Origin: an uncultured Acinetobacter sp.
Lineage (GTDB): Bacteria > Pseudomonadota > Gammaproteobacteria > Pseudomonadales > Moraxellaceae
Assembly: GCF_947626835.1 (NCBI RefSeq)
Contig: NZ_CANQTS010000010.1
Coordinates: 1-64,000 of the forward strand
Direction of reading: 5' to 3'
DNA length: 64,000 nt
Each line of letters starts with the position of its first letter. The stretch's first letter is position 1. Below the pieces are notes generated by a model, which worked only from the letters and a program-made list of their open reading frames with translations, did no database searches and was not told where the DNA came from. The translations under genes and the position numbers were made by a program. Below are positions 10,265-20,694 of this stretch, piece by piece.

Positions 10265-10699
10265 ATGAAATTAAATGCCTTATTAATGAGTACTGTGATT
10301 GCAGCAGGTTCAATGTTTACGGTATCAGCGCACGCTGATAGTACAGCGCGTGTTGCAGCGGCAAGTGCCTTAGGCAGTGTCGCGGGTACTGCCTTGGGTA
10401 AAAATTTAGGTGGCACAACTGGTGCAACTATTGGTGCAGCCTTAGGGGGTGCAGGTGGTGCAGCAGTTGCAAGTAATAAGAAAAATCGTACCGAATCGGC
10501 TATTGGTGGTGCATTGGGTGGTGGTGCAGGTTATACGGTAGGTAAAAATATGGGTGGCACCAATGGCGGTTACATTGGTTCAGCTTTAGGTGCGGCAGGT
10601 GGTGCAGCTTTAGGCAATAAAATTGCCAAAGATAAAGCCGCCGATAAACGTGCTGAACAACGCGCCAATAAACGTTGGAAAAAACGTCGTTATAACTAA
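10265..10699 (+). CDS. Secreted glycine-zipper protein with internal duplication
   Basis: A 144-residue protein starting at the ATG preceded by GGAG. Residues 1-23 are a Sec signal peptide ending A-H-A. The mature part is two tandem copies of a roughly 45-residue Gly/Ala zipper unit (T-A-L-G-K-N-L-G-G-T-T-G-A-T-I-G and T-V-G-K-N-M-G-G-T-N-G-G-Y-I-G), each followed by a lysine-rich linker. A strongly basic tail (K-R-W-K-K-R-R-Y-N) ends it. Glycine-zipper proteins of this type are exported and associate with the outer membrane or periplasm; function is unknown. A perfect terminator follows. Confidence 0.75.
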   Translation: MKLNALLMSTVIAAGSMFTVSAHADSTARVAAASALGSVAGTALGKNLGGTTGATIGAALGGAGGAAVASNKKNRTESAIGGALGGGAGYTVGKNMGGTNGGYIGSALGAAGGAALGNKIAKDKAADKRAEQRANKRWKKRRYN

Positions 10700-10700
10700 C

Positions 10701-10731
10701 AAAAAAAGCAGCCTACAGGCTGCTTTTTTTT
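10701..10731 (+). terminator. Rho-independent terminator after the glycine-zipper gene
   Basis: GCAGCC-TACA-GGCTGC stem flanked by seven A on the left and eight T on the right. Confidence 0.92.
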
Positions 10732-10919
10732 AATGCTCAATTCAGTGCGTGCCATATCAGCAAGAGATTTAATAAATGAATCCATTTAGACTCTGTAGCT
10801 CATCGTGAGCCATTAACGAATCATGCTCATGCGATGGCCTTAAGCTAAGTTAATCCAATCATCTCGATATACAAAGCCTCTCTTATATCGTAATATTTCG
10901 ATATACCTAATAGCTTGAG

Positions 10920-11921
10920 ATGATCATGCGTCGTTTAGCCCATACCGAATTTTCGATTTTAGAACTTGCACCAGTCCGTAGCGGTCAAAGCATTCAAGAT
11001 GCCCTCACCCATGCCTTAGCCTTGGCACAACATGCCGAAAATTTAAACTTTCGCCGTTTATGGTTAGCCGAACATCATAATATGTCCGGTATTGCCAGTT
11101 CTGCGACCAGTGTTTTAATGGGTTATCTTCTTGCCAATACCAAACATTTAACCATTGGTTCAGGTGGTGTCATGCTACCCAATCACGCCCCATTAGTGGT
11201 TGCTGAACAATTTGGTACTTTAGCCACACTGTATCCCCATCGTGTAGAGTTGGGTTTAGGCCGTGCTCCAGGTACTGATCAATACACCATGCGTGCTTTA
11301 CGCCGCGGTCATCAAGAAAGCGAAGATCAATTTCCACAAGATGTATTGGAAATTTTACAGTATTTTAAAGACCCAGAAGCCAATCAACGTATTATCGCCA
11401 CGCCGGGACAAAGCACCCATGTACCCGTGTGGTTATTGGGTTCAAGTTTATTTAGTGCACAACTCGCAGCGCGTTTAGGTTTACCTTACTCGTTTGCATC
11501 ACACTTTGCCCCGCGTATGCTGGGTCAAGCGATTCAATTGTATCGTGACAATTTCCAGCCTTCTGAATATTTAAGCCAACCTTATGTGTCGATGGGTGTG
11601 CCCACTATTATTGCTAAGACAGATGAAGAAGCACAGTATTTGGCTACGACGCCTTATCAACGTATTTTAAATATGTTGCGTGGCACGCGTGGACATTTAC
11701 CTCAACCGGTTACAAGTATGGATGGATTATGGTCGGTGAGTGAACAACGTGCGGTACAAGATTTTTATGCCCTGGCACAAATTGGCTCAGCCGATACGGT
11801 ACGTCAAGGTCTACAAAAACTGCTTGAACAATATGCCGTAGATGAGTTTATTTTCACCTGTGATATTTATGATCCTGAGCAACGCTTAAACAATTTTAGT
11901 GCTTTAAGCGATATGAAATAG
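10920..11921 (+). CDS. LLM-class flavin-dependent oxidoreductase (luciferase-like, YhbW-type)
   Basis: A 333-residue single-domain bacterial-luciferase-fold (TIM-barrel) protein. Visible family features are the N-terminal strand with L-A-P-V-R, the W-L-A-E-H-H-N segment near residue 43-50, [12 protein letters not shown] near 79-90 and the G-L-G-R-A-P-G-T-D segment near 117-125. These are typical of the YhbW-like group that binds FMN or F420-type flavins; FMN is expected here. Two in-frame ATG codons (10920 and 10926) are equally possible starts. The substrate is unknown; the gene stands alone and is followed by a terminator. Confidence 0.8.
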   Translation: MIMRRLAHTEFSILELAPVRSGQSIQDALTHALALAQHAENLNFRRLWLAEHHNMSGIASSATSVLMGYLLANTKHLTIGSGGVMLPNHAPLVVAEQFGTLATLYPHRVELGLGRAPGTDQYTMRALRRGHQESEDQFPQDVLEILQYFKDPEANQRIIATPGQSTHVPVWLLGSSLFSAQLAARLGLPYSFASHFAPRMLGQAIQLYRDNFQPSEYLSQPYVSMGVPTIIAKTDEEAQYLATTPYQRILNMLRGTRGHLPQPVTSMDGLWSVSEQRAVQDFYALAQIGSADTVRQGLQKLLEQYAVDEFIFTCDIYDPEQRLNNFSALSDMK

Positions 11922-11946
11922 CGCTAATTGATATTTATATATAAAT

Positions 11947-11984
11947 AAACACCATTTATTTAAATGATAATGGTGTTTTTTTTT
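11947..11984 (+). terminator. Rho-independent terminator after the LLM oxidoreductase
   Basis: AAACACCATT pairs perfectly with AATGGTGTTT across an AT-rich loop that can itself pair, followed by a run of T. Confidence 0.85.
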
Positions 11985-12124
11985 AGACATTTTAAAACTA
12001 ATTTGCTTAAATTGAGCAAAAAACAATCAATCAAACACATACAATTGGTACTTTTAACCCTATTTTGCTGTCTATGACGGAGGACTATATTCTTTCATTT
12101 ATATATATTTTGTCTTAATAATAG

Positions 12125-12153
12125 AAGCAAAACAGCCATCACATGGATGGCTG
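12125..12153 (-). terminator. Leftward terminator after ppsR
   Basis: CAGCCATC pairs with GATGGCTG around a 5-base loop; read leftward the stem is followed by TTTTGCTT. It lies about 11 bases beyond the ppsR stop. Confidence 0.75.
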
Positions 12154-12163
12154 AACATACCAC

Positions 12164-13003
12164 TTAACTAATACGACGCTTCAAACCTGTCATCTGTAAA
12201 ACACGCGTTGAGATCTCCTCAATTGACATCTCGGACACATTCAAATACTTAATACCTTCTGAAATATAGATACCTTCTATGGCACGTAATTCCATTTGGC
12301 ATTGGCTAAAGCTTGCATAACGACTGTTGGCTTTACGTTCGTTACGGATCGCCACTAAACGATCAGCATCAATCATCAAACCAAACAATTTGTGTTTATG
12401 CGGACGCAAAACTGCTGGTAAACGGTTGTCATCTAAGTCTTCTTCGGTCAATGGATAGTTCGCGACACGAATACCAAATTGCAAGGACAAATAGATTGAA
12501 GTGGGGGTTTTACCCGAGCGAGATACGCCAATCAGGATCAAATCCGCCTTATCATAGTGGCGTGTACGTGCGCCATCGTCATTATCGAGGGCAAAATGCA
12601 CTGCATCAATACGGGCTTTATAAGATTCTGAGTTGGTCACTGCGTGGGTTTGCCCGACCAAAGTCGTAGGTTGTGTCCCCAATTCTTCAGAGAGTTTACT
12701 GATCAACCCTTCAAATACATCGAGGTTAATGGCATTGGCTGTATTGATAATATCGCGCACATCTTTATCAACTAAGGTATCAAATACTAAGGGTTTTTCG
12801 CCATCAGTATCGGCACGCTGATTGATCTCAGCCACCACATTCATGGCTGCTTCTTCTGAGCTAATATACGGGATGATATGGATATCAAAATTCACATGCG
12901 GAAACTGCGCCAGAAGCGAGTGACCTAACGTTTCTGCCGTAATTGCAGTGCCATCAGAAATGAAAAATACACTGCGCTTAATCGGTTTCTCGTCTGACAT
13001 CAA
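12164..13003 (-). CDS. ppsR: PEP synthase regulatory protein (bifunctional kinase/pyrophosphorylase, DUF299)
   Basis: Inactivates PEP synthase by ADP-dependent phosphorylation of a Thr next to its catalytic His and reactivates it by phosphate-dependent dephosphorylation. The 279-residue protein shows the family start S-D-G-T-A-I-T-A-E-T near 16-25 and a P-loop G-V-S-R-S-G-K-T at 159-166. Its target ppsA is divergent, 152 bp away, which is the usual pairing. Two Met codons begin the frame (M-M-S-D); either may be used. A GGAG site is present upstream. Confidence 0.95.
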   Translation of the reverse strand: MMSDEKPIKRSVFFISDGTAITAETLGHSLLAQFPHVNFDIHIIPYISSEEAAMNVVAEINQRADTDGEKPLVFDTLVDKDVRDIINTANAINLDVFEGLISKLSEELGTQPTTLVGQTHAVTNSESYKARIDAVHFALDNDDGARTRHYDKADLILIGVSRSGKTPTSIYLSLQFGIRVANYPLTEEDLDDNRLPAVLRPHKHKLFGLMIDADRLVAIRNERKANSRYASFSQCQMELRAIEGIYISEGIKYLNVSEMSIEEISTRVLQMTGLKRRIS

Positions 13004-13071
13004 CTTTTCTCCTTAAATATTTGTCTAAGTGCACGATTATCTTTATAGTAAACCCATCTTACATGAGAGTC

Positions 13072-13102
13072 GCTTAGTAAAAATATATAAACTAAGCTTT
13101 TT
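13072..13102. promoter_or_regulatory. Palindrome in the ppsR/ppsA divergent intergenic region
   Basis: GCTTAGT (13072-13078) and ACTAAGC (13091-13097) form a perfect 7-bp inverted repeat around a 12-base AT-only loop, followed on the ppsA side by TTTTT. It could be an operator for a dimeric regulator or a weak attenuator in the ppsA leader; sequence alone cannot decide. Confidence 0.4.
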
Positions 13103-13155
13103 CATAAAATCATGCCTAGATAGTGATTTATACTGCAAAAAGTGGAGTAACAACT

Positions 13156-15537
13156 TTGGAAGCGCGCGTAATTGGTCTGGAAAAATTAGGGAAACACGAC
13201 GTTGAACTCGTGGGTGGCAAAAACTCATCTTTAGGTGAAATGATTAGCCATTTAGCTAACGCTGGTGTATCTGTACCAGGTGGCTTTGCAACAACAGCAG
13301 CAGCTTATCGTGAATTCCTCGAGCAAAGCGGCCTAAACGCCAAAATTAATGCTGAGCTTGCTGCACTCAACGTAGATGACGTGAATGCACTGGCTGAAAC
13401 AGGCGCGAAAATCCGTCAATGGATTGTTGAAACTCCGCTAACTGCAGGTTTAGAACAAGAAGTTCGTACTGCATTTGCAGAACTTTCAAATGGCAACCCA
13501 GATATCGCGGTTGCGGTACGTTCATCTGCAACAGCAGAAGACTTACCAGATGCTTCTTTTGCAGGTCAACAAGAAACATTCTTAAACATCCGTGGCATTG
13601 ACAATGTATTGATCGCCATTAAAGAAGTATTTGCATCGTTATACAACGACCGTGCCATCTCTTACCGTGTACACCAAAACTTTGCCCATGACGTGGTTGC
13701 GTTATCTGCAGGTGTACAACGTATGGTACGTTCTGAAACTGGCGCTGCGGGTGTAATGTTTACCCTAGATACAGAATCAGGCTTCCGTGATGCAGTATTT
13801 ATTACTGCCTCTTATGGTTTGGGTGAAATGGTTGTTCAAGGTGCTGTAAACCCTGACGAATTTTATATCTCTAAACCGCTTTTAAATGCAGGTAAGCATG
13901 CGATTTTACGTCGTAACTTAGGTTCTAAACATCAAAAGATGATTTACAGCCAAGATGCATCTGCAGGTAAATCAGTGTCTATCGTTGATGTCGACAAAGC
14001 TGAACGTCAACAATTCGCTCTAAACGACCAAGAGTTACAAGAGCTTGCTAAACAAGCCTTGATCATCGAAAACCATTACGGTGCGCCAATGGACATCGAA
14101 TGGGCAAAAGATGGTGATGACGGTCAAATCTACATTGTGCAAGCACGTCCTGAAACGGTAAAAAGCCGTGAAAACGTGGGTACTATGGAACGCTACCTAT
14201 TAAAACAAAAAGGTAATGTGCTCTGCGAAGGCCGTTCAATCGGTCAACGTATTGGTTCAGGTCGCGTACGTATTGTCACTTCAATTAAAGAAATGGACAA
14301 AGTACAAGACGGCGACGTACTGGTATCGGACATGACTGACCCAGATTGGGAACCAGTGATGAAACGTGCTGCTGCGATTGTCACCAACCGTGGTGGTCGT
14401 ACCTGTCACGCAGCGATTATTGCGCGTGAACTTGGTGTACCTGCAATTGTCGGTTGTGGTAATGCCACTGAACTTTTAACTGACGGTCAAGAAGTGACAG
14501 TGTCTTGTGCTGAAGGTGATACAGGTTTCATCTACGAAGGCGCGCTTGATTTTGAGATTCAAAAGAACTCAATCGAATCTATGCCTGCACTTCCATTTAA
14601 AGTGATGATGAACGTAGGTAACCCAGACCGCGCATTTGACTTTGCTCAAATTCCAAACGCAGGTATTGGTTTGGCACGTCTAGAGTTCATTATTAACCGT
14701 ATGATCGGTGTGCATCCAAAAGCATTACTTAACATTGATAGCTTACCGCGTGAAACACGTGCGGCTGTGATGGCACGTACTGCAGGTTATGCATCTCCAA
14801 TCGAGTTTTATGTAGAAAAATTGGTTGAAGGTATCTCTACCCTAGCAGCTGCATTTGCTGACAAACCAGTGATCGTACGTATGTCTGACTTTAAGTCAAA
14901 CGAATACGCAAACTTGATCGGTGGTAAGTTATACGAGCCAGAAGAAGAAAACCCAATGTTAGGTTTCCGTGGTGCCAGCCGCTACGTATCTGACAACTTC
15001 CGTGACTGCTTTGAACTTGAATGCCGTGCATTGAAGAAAGTACGTGACGAAATGGGCTTAACCAACGTTCAAATCATGATTCCGTTTGTACGTACCGTCG
15101 CTGAAGCGAAGCGTGTGATTGAATTGTTAGCGCTTAACGGTTTAACACGTGGCGAAAACGGTCTTAAAGTGATCATGATGTGTGAACTTCCAACCAATGC
15201 ATTGTTGGCTGAACAGTTCCTTGAACACTTCGATGGTTTCTCTATCGGTTCAAATGACTTAACCCAGTTAACACTTGGTTTAGACCGTGACTCAGGTATT
15301 GTGTCGCATTTGTTTGACGAACGTGACCCTGCGGTGAAAGCATTATTGTCTCTTGCTATTCAAGCATGTCGTAAAGCAGGTAAATACGTGGGTATCTGTG
15401 GTCAAGGCCCTTCAGATCATCCAGATCTTGCAAAATGGCTCATGGAACAAGGCATTGATTCAGTGTCTTTAAACCCTGACTCAGTGTTAGAGACTTGGTT
15501 CTTCTTAGCTGAAGAAGAAAAAGCTCAACAAGCGTAA
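13156..15537 (+). CDS. ppsA: Phosphoenolpyruvate synthase
   Basis: Converts pyruvate and ATP to PEP, AMP and phosphate for gluconeogenesis on C2/C3 carbon sources such as acetate. I choose the TTG at 13156 because a GGAG site lies about 9 bases upstream and the resulting 793 residues match the family (E. coli 792); no ATG in a suitable place exists, and the upstream ATG at 13123 adds 11 unsupported residues. The ATP-grasp-like N-terminal domain (about 1-340) is followed by the swivelling phosphohistidine domain with G-G-R-T-C-H (His418) and the C-terminal PEP/pyruvate barrel with G-I-C-G-Q-G-P. The Thr next to the catalytic His is the PpsR target by family knowledge. Confidence 0.96.
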   Translation: MEARVIGLEKLGKHDVELVGGKNSSLGEMISHLANAGVSVPGGFATTAAAYREFLEQSGLNAKINAELAALNVDDVNALAETGAKIRQWIVETPLTAGLEQEVRTAFAELSNGNPDIAVAVRSSATAEDLPDASFAGQQETFLNIRGIDNVLIAIKEVFASLYNDRAISYRVHQNFAHDVVALSAGVQRMVRSETGAAGVMFTLDTESGFRDAVFITASYGLGEMVVQGAVNPDEFYISKPLLNAGKHAILRRNLGSKHQKMIYSQDASAGKSVSIVDVDKAERQQFALNDQELQELAKQALIIENHYGAPMDIEWAKDGDDGQIYIVQARPETVKSRENVGTMERYLLKQKGNVLCEGRSIGQRIGSGRVRIVTSIKEMDKVQDGDVLVSDMTDPDWEPVMKRAAAIVTNRGGRTCHAAIIARELGVPAIVGCGNATELLTDGQEVTVSCAEGDTGFIYEGALDFEIQKNSIESMPALPFKVMMNVGNPDRAFDFAQIPNAGIGLARLEFIINRMIGVHPKALLNIDSLPRETRAAVMARTAGYASPIEFYVEKLVEGISTLAAAFADKPVIVRMSDFKSNEYANLIGGKLYEPEEENPMLGFRGASRYVSDNFRDCFELECRALKKVRDEMGLTNVQIMIPFVRTVAEAKRVIELLALNGLTRGENGLKVIMMCELPTNALLAEQFLEHFDGFSIGSNDLTQLTLGLDRDSGIVSHLFDERDPAVKALLSLAIQACRKAGKYVGICGQGPSDHPDLAKWLMEQGIDSVSLNPDSVLETWFFLAEEEKAQQA

Positions 15538-15548
15538 CAATCTGTGTT

Positions 15549-15578
15549 AAAAAAAGACCCAACCTTGGGTCTTTTTTT
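15549..15578 (+). terminator. Rho-independent terminator after ppsA
   Basis: GACCC-AACCTT-GGGTC stem extended by A/T pairs and ending in seven T. Confidence 0.9.
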
Positions 15579-15605
15579 ATTTCCCGTTTTTGAGACTAAA
15601 TTTTT

Positions 15606-16358
15606 ATGCAAATTTATTTGGCACGCAACAATCAACAAGCCGGTCCGTATAGCTTAGAACAGCTCAATCAGATGTTGGCCAGCCAGCAAGTCTTGCTCAC
15701 CGATTTAGCTTGGCATCAGGGTTTAACTGAGTGGAAAACCTTAGGTGAACTCACTCAAGGTCGTATGACTTATCAGCCACAAGGTTATACTGCGCCACAA
15801 GTCAGCGCTTTTGAGCCAAAAGTCGATGTACCAAGCGCTGTGCAGCCAAGTACTGAACTGGCTTCGATTGGTCAACGTGCACTTGCCAAAGTTTTAGATC
15901 TATTGCTTTGGTTACCCGCAATTGCCATTCCCTCTTTTTTCTTAAATGCTGAACAACTGGAACAACTCAGTGCTTTACAGCAAAAAATGCAACAAGCCAG
16001 CACCTCAGCCCAAGCACAAGAGCTACAAACACAATTGTGGGCATTGGTGCCAAACGAAGCATGGCAAGTCATGGGCGTGTATATTGTCTTGATGCTGATT
16101 ATTCAAGCGCTGATGATCACCAAAACAGGACAAAGTCTAGGCAAGCGCTTATGCAAGATCCAAATTGTTGATCAAGACAACAATGAAAAGGTCAGTTTAT
16201 GGCGTGGTTTTACCTTACGCACCTTTTTGTTTGTGTTCTTAAACCTGATGTTTTTCCCGTTTATTACTTTGGTCGACTATGCCTTTGGATTGAGCCAAAA
16301 ACGTCAAACTTTGCATGACAAATTGGCCAAAACAAAAGTGATTAAGAAAGTAAAATAA
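15606..16358 (+). CDS. GYF_2 and RDD domain membrane protein
   Basis: A 250-residue inner-membrane protein. Residues 1-50 form a GYF_2 (DUF4339) domain, recognisable from M-Q-I-Y-L-A-R-N...G-P-Y-S-L-E-Q-L and the W-x-x-G-L-x-x-W-K-x-L end. After a linker, residues about 85-245 are an RDD domain with three hydrophobic segments (about 97-115, 152-172, 198-222) and the typical G-Q-S-L-G-K-R-L-C-K-I-Q-I-V motif. The role of such fusions is unknown, though RDD proteins have been linked to ion or solute transport. It is a single gene between two terminators. Confidence 0.82.
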   Translation: MQIYLARNNQQAGPYSLEQLNQMLASQQVLLTDLAWHQGLTEWKTLGELTQGRMTYQPQGYTAPQVSAFEPKVDVPSAVQPSTELASIGQRALAKVLDLLLWLPAIAIPSFFLNAEQLEQLSALQQKMQQASTSAQAQELQTQLWALVPNEAWQVMGVYIVLMLIIQALMITKTGQSLGKRLCKIQIVDQDNNEKVSLWRGFTLRTFLFVFLNLMFFPFITLVDYAFGLSQKRQTLHDKLAKTKVIKKVK

Positions 16359-16382
16359 GAGGTGCTAAGCGCCTCTTTTTCT
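16358..16382 (+). terminator. Rho-independent terminator after the GYF_2-RDD gene
   Basis: Eight-pair stem (AGAGGTGC with GCGCCTCT, one G-T pair), TAA loop, then TTTTCTTT; it overlaps the stop codon. Confidence 0.75.
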
Positions 16383-16640
16383 TTACATAATATTGATATT
16401 CAAAAAAAATTATAAGATAGGAAATTTAAATCCGAGTAAAAAAATCAGTTTTTAATACAGTCATTTAAAGCCGTTTTATATATAGCTTAGTTTGTTGATA
16501 TAGGGCATAATGCCTCAAACGTAGCGGTGTCTCATGATTGAGAGGTTTTTTCACATCTGAAAAAAAGCTTTTCAACCATGCGACACTTTAATCGCTATCC
16601 CATATTATTAGGGAATGGGACTCTTCACCGAGGTTGTAAA

Positions 16641-17735
16641 ATGAGACAAACGACTTTAGCTGTATTGTCTTTATCTGCGATGGCTGCACTCTTAACTGGG
16701 TGTGGTGGTGATATGGTACTTCTAAACTCTAAAGGTCCAGTCGCATCAGGTCAGTCAGATTTGATGATGAAAGCGATCTATTTAATGCTGTTGGTGGTGA
16801 TTCCATCTATCATTATGGCATTATGGTTTGGTTGGAAATATCGCGCGTCGAATAAAGATGCAGACTATAAACCTACATGGGCACATTCAACTACAATTGA
16901 GATTGTAGTTTGGGGTATCCCTGTCATTATTATTGGTATTCTTGCGTACTTAACATGGTGGGGTTCACACCAATATGACCCATACCGTCCGCTTGAATCT
17001 GATAAAAAGCCACTCACAGTTCAAGTCATTGCTGAACAGTTCAAATGGATTTTTATCTACCCAGAACAAAACATTGCGACAGTTAACGAACTACGCTTCC
17101 CTGCGGAAACACCGCTAAGCTTACGTTTAACTTCTAACTTCACAATGAACTCGTTCTTTATCCCTGCATTATCTGGTCAGATCTATGCAATGGCGGGTAT
17201 GCAAACACATTTGAATATGTTAGCTGACGAACCAGGTGTATTCCGTGGTTTCTCTTCAAACTATTCAGGCTATGGCTTCTCACAAATGCGCTTTAAAGCA
17301 CATGCGGTAACAGAGCCTCAGTTTGCTGAATGGGTATCTGCTGTTCAAGCAGGTAACGGAACGTCAATCAACGCTGAAGCAGTTCAAAAAGGCATGTTAG
17401 ACCAAGCTGAATTTGCATCGCTACGTGACGGTAACCGTTCAGAGAAACAAATTGCGGCAATGGTTCGTAATGCGAAAACTGATTTAGAGAAAAAGCTTGC
17501 TGCGACAGCTGAAGCTGAAGGTGCATACAAAAATCAGCCTCATCCTGTGACTTACTACTCTGCAGTTGAACCGAAGCTGTTTGAATCAGTAATTAACAAA
17601 TACATGAGCAACTACCATGGCGCTGATCATAAAGCCGCTAATGTAGAAGCTGTGCCTGCACATGATGCCGTTGCTGCTGCTGAAATTGCTGCTGTGAATG
17701 CTGAACAACCTGCTTCTTCAGTTGTAGGGGAATAA
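16641..17735 (+). CDS. cyoA: Cytochrome bo3 ubiquinol oxidase subunit II
   Basis: Membrane-anchored quinol oxidase subunit lacking the CuA site. The start at 16641 follows GAGG and gives a lipoprotein signal with L-L-T-G-C, Cys21 being the lipidated residue; the longer frame to 16578 would bury it. Two membrane segments lie at about residues 40-62 and 82-105, followed by a periplasmic cupredoxin-like domain. The Cys ligands of CuA are absent, as expected for a quinol oxidase. The 364-residue protein ends with an Ala-rich tail. First gene of cyoABCDE; the stop is 3 bases before cyoB. Confidence 0.96.
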   Translation: MRQTTLAVLSLSAMAALLTGCGGDMVLLNSKGPVASGQSDLMMKAIYLMLLVVIPSIIMALWFGWKYRASNKDADYKPTWAHSTTIEIVVWGIPVIIIGILAYLTWWGSHQYDPYRPLESDKKPLTVQVIAEQFKWIFIYPEQNIATVNELRFPAETPLSLRLTSNFTMNSFFIPALSGQIYAMAGMQTHLNMLADEPGVFRGFSSNYSGYGFSQMRFKAHAVTEPQFAEWVSAVQAGNGTSINAEAVQKGMLDQAEFASLRDGNRSEKQIAAMVRNAKTDLEKKLAATAEAEGAYKNQPHPVTYYSAVEPKLFESVINKYMSNYHGADHKAANVEAVPAHDAVAAAEIAAVNAEQPASSVVGE

Positions 17736-17738
17736 GAC

Positions 17739-19727
17739 ATGAGCTTCTTAGGTAAGTTAAGTATGGACGCGATCCCGTACGATCCAATCGTACAGGTGAC
17801 CGTTGTCATGATGATTTTAGGTGGTCTTGCAGTTTTTGCAGGGATTACCTATTTCAAAAAATGGGGCTACTTGTGGAACGAATGGTTCACATCAGTCGAC
17901 CATAAAAAAATTGGTATTATGTACCTTCTCGTGTCGATCATCATGTTATTACGTGGTTTCGCCGATGCGATTATGATGCGTCTTCAACTGTTCCTTGCAA
18001 AAGGTGGCGGTGAAGGTTATTTACACCCAGAACACTACGATCAGATCTTTACCGCACACGGTGTGATCATGATCTTCTTCGTAGCGATGGGTCTAGTTGT
18101 TGGTCTAATGAACATCTCTGTACCGCTGCAAATCGGTGCACGTGACGTTGCATTCCCATTATTAAACTCGCTTAGCTTTTGGTTATTCGCCGGCTCTGCA
18201 GGCTTAATGATGGTGTCTTTAGCTCTTGGTGAGTTCGCGGCAACAGGTTGGATGGCTTATCCACCATTGTCGGGTATCGAATACTCTCCAGGCGTTGGTA
18301 TGGACTACTACATCTGGGCACTGCAAGTTTCAGGTTTAGGTACGCTATTAACGGGTGTTAACTTCTTTGTTACCATCATCAAAATGCGTGCGCCTGGCAT
18401 GAAACTTATGGATATGCCGATTTTCACGTGGACATCTTTATGTGCCGCGGTGTTAATCATTGCATCATTCCCAGTGTTAACTGCAACAATTGCAATGCTT
18501 ACCCTTGACCGTTACTTCGGTTTCCACTTCTTTACCAACGACATGGGTGGTAGCCCAATGTTGTACGTAAACTTGATTTGGACATGGGGTCACCCAGAAG
18601 TTTACATTCTGATCTTACCTGCATTTGGTATTTTCTCAGAAGTGGTATCAACGTATTCTCGTAAAACGTTGTTCGGTTATAAATCTATGGTGTATGCAAC
18701 CATCGCGATCACAGTACTTGCGTTCGTGGTATGGCTACATCACTTCTTTACCATGGGTGCTGGTGCCAACGTTAACGCGTTCTTCGGTATCATGACCATG
18801 ATTATTGCGATTCCAACTGGTGTGAAAATCTTCTCTTGGTTATTCACCATGTATAAGGGTCGTATTACCTATACAACACCAATGCTATGGACACTAGGCT
18901 TCCTTGTGACTTTTGGTATCGGTGGTTTAACAGGTGTGTTAATGGCAGTTCCACCAGCGGACTTCCTTGTACACAACTCATTATTCTTGATCGCTCACTT
19001 CCATAACGTAATTATTGGTGGTGTGGTGTTCGGTATGTTCGCAGGTATCATTTTCTACTGGCCAAAAATGTTTGGTTGGAGCTTAAATGAAACTTGGGGT
19101 AAAGCTGCTTTTTGGTTCTGGTTCTTCGGTTTCTATTTTGCATTCATGCCGTTGTATATCCTTGGTTTCATGGGTATGACACGTCGTTTGAATACATATG
19201 ACAACCCAGAATGGGATCCGTACTTAGCGATTGCGTTCTTCGGTTCGGTTCTTGTATTGTTCGGTATTCTTTGCTTCATCATGCAAATTGTGGTTGGTTT
19301 CTTACAACGTAACCAACGTATCGACTACACAGGCGATCCATGGGATGGTCGTACTTTAGAATGGGCAACATCTTCTCCTGCTCCGTTCTATAACTTTGCG
19401 CATCTTCCAAAGATCAATGGTATTGATACGTTCTGGAATGACAAAGAAAATGGTATTGCTTATGCAAAACCAACTAAGTACGAAGACATCCACATGCCAA
19501 CAAATCGTGCTGCTGGTGTTGTGATTGGTGCTCTTCTCACCGTCATGGGCTTTGCATTGGTTTGGCACATTTGGTGGTTAGCTATCGCAACTTTCGTTGG
19601 TTCGATCATTGCCTTCATCGTTTCTTCGTTCACGAAGAAAGTGGACTACTATGTTCCTGCAGCTGAAGTTGAGCGTATTGAAAACGAACGCTATGCGATC
19701 CTTGAAAAACACTTGAAGAAGGACTAA
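17739..19727 (+). CDS. cyoB: Cytochrome bo3 ubiquinol oxidase subunit I
   Basis: Catalytic haem-copper subunit that reduces oxygen to water and pumps protons. Length 662, close to E. coli CyoB (663). The haem and CuB ligands are visible: the early T-A-H-G-V-I-M-I segment, W-G-H-P-E-V-Y (His and the cross-linked Tyr), the H-H pair in V-W-L-H-H-F-F and the late A-H-F-H-N-V pair. The large number of hydrophobic segments fits the 15-helix subunit. It starts 3 bases after cyoA and ends 4 bases before cyoC. Confidence 0.98.
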   Translation: MSFLGKLSMDAIPYDPIVQVTVVMMILGGLAVFAGITYFKKWGYLWNEWFTSVDHKKIGIMYLLVSIIMLLRGFADAIMMRLQLFLAKGGGEGYLHPEHYDQIFTAHGVIMIFFVAMGLVVGLMNISVPLQIGARDVAFPLLNSLSFWLFAGSAGLMMVSLALGEFAATGWMAYPPLSGIEYSPGVGMDYYIWALQVSGLGTLLTGVNFFVTIIKMRAPGMKLMDMPIFTWTSLCAAVLIIASFPVLTATIAMLTLDRYFGFHFFTNDMGGSPMLYVNLIWTWGHPEVYILILPAFGIFSEVVSTYSRKTLFGYKSMVYATIAITVLAFVVWLHHFFTMGAGANVNAFFGIMTMIIAIPTGVKIFSWLFTMYKGRITYTTPMLWTLGFLVTFGIGGLTGVLMAVPPADFLVHNSLFLIAHFHNVIIGGVVFGMFAGIIFYWPKMFGWSLNETWGKAAFWFWFFGFYFAFMPLYILGFMGMTRRLNTYDNPEWDPYLAIAFFGSVLVLFGILCFIMQIVVGFLQRNQRIDYTGDPWDGRTLEWATSSPAPFYNFAHLPKINGIDTFWNDKENGIAYAKPTKYEDIHMPTNRAAGVVIGALLTVMGFALVWHIWWLAIATFVGSIIAFIVSSFTKKVDYYVPAAEVERIENERYAILEKHLKKD

Positions 19728-19731
19728 GACA

Positions 19732-20352
19732 ATGGCTGACGTACTTCATCACGACAACCACGGACATGATGAGCATCATCACCACGATGATACTGACATC
19801 ACGGTCTTTGGTTTTTGGACATATTTGATGAGTGACCTTGTACTTTTTGGTACACTCTTCATTGCGTTCGCTGTATTAAGTAGCCATATTCCTGTGGGTA
19901 CACCAAGTGCAAAAGATCTGTTTGCAGATTCTTTAGGTTTTGTATTAACTGAAACTTTTGCACTGTTAATCTCTTCTGTAACCTTTGGTTTTGCAGTCCT
20001 TGCTGCATATAAAAAAGACGTTGCAAAAGTATTAACATGGTTAGGTATCACTTGGGTATTTGGTGCTATCTTCATTTGCATGGAACTTTATGAATTTAAC
20101 CATTTAGTTCATGCAGGTCACGGTCCAAGCGTAAGTGCGTTCTTATCTGCGTTCTTTACTTTAGTTGGTACGCACGGTATTCACGTAACTTCAGGTTTAG
20201 TATGGATGCTGGTATTGATGTATCAAATCAAGAAAAATGGTTTGACATTAATCAATTTGCGTCGTCTTGCTTGCCTAAGCTTGTTCTGGCACTTCCTTGA
20301 CATCGTTTGGATCTGTGTATTCAGCGTCGTTTACTTGATGGGAGTTCTATAA
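19732..20352 (+). CDS. cyoC: Cytochrome bo3 ubiquinol oxidase subunit III
   Basis: Five-helix subunit of the bo3 oxidase, 206 residues. The N-terminus is notably His/Asp-rich ([15 protein letters not shown]) before the first membrane helix; this can bind metal and is common in this lineage. The stop codon overlaps the cyoD start by one base (TAATG). Confidence 0.96.
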   Translation: MADVLHHDNHGHDEHHHHDDTDITVFGFWTYLMSDLVLFGTLFIAFAVLSSHIPVGTPSAKDLFADSLGFVLTETFALLISSVTFGFAVLAAYKKDVAKVLTWLGITWVFGAIFICMELYEFNHLVHAGHGPSVSAFLSAFFTLVGTHGIHVTSGLVWMLVLMYQIKKNGLTLINLRRLACLSLFWHFLDIVWICVFSVVYLMGVL

Positions 20353-20684
20353 TGAGTCACGATCATAACGCAGCTGGTGCTTCTCACGGCAACGTTAAAC
20401 AATATACGATTGGTTTCATTCTTTCTGTATTACTTACCGTAATTCCATTCGGTATGGTCATGGCAGGTATGCAAGAAACTCAACGTGGTTTAGTGGTTGC
20501 TGTTATCGCGATTACTGCTGTTGCGCAGATTCTTGTTCAATTGGTGTACTTCCTACACATGAACTCATCGTCTGAACAACGCTGGAACGTGATTGCATTT
20601 GTTTATACCATTTTATGTATCGCTGTATTACTCATCGGTTCTGTATGGATTATGAACTACTTACACTACAACATGATGATCTAA
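20352..20684 (+). CDS. cyoD: Cytochrome bo3 ubiquinol oxidase subunit IV
   Basis: Small assembly subunit of 110 residues with three membrane helices (about 17-37, 45-65, 80-102). The chosen ATG overlaps the cyoC stop by one base, giving the normal family length; the longer frame to 20307 lies inside cyoC. It helps CuB insertion by family knowledge. Confidence 0.94.
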   Translation: MSHDHNAAGASHGNVKQYTIGFILSVLLTVIPFGMVMAGMQETQRGLVVAVIAITAVAQILVQLVYFLHMNSSSEQRWNVIAFVYTILCIAVLLIGSVWIMNYLHYNMMI

Positions 20685-20694
20685 ACTGGTTGTC

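Noticed and set aside
16500..16640. A longer cyoA start at 16578 and a stem-loop near 16530
   Set aside because: The longer start would place 21 residues before the lipoprotein signal, and the hairpin (CTC-ATGATT-GAG) is too weak to call.
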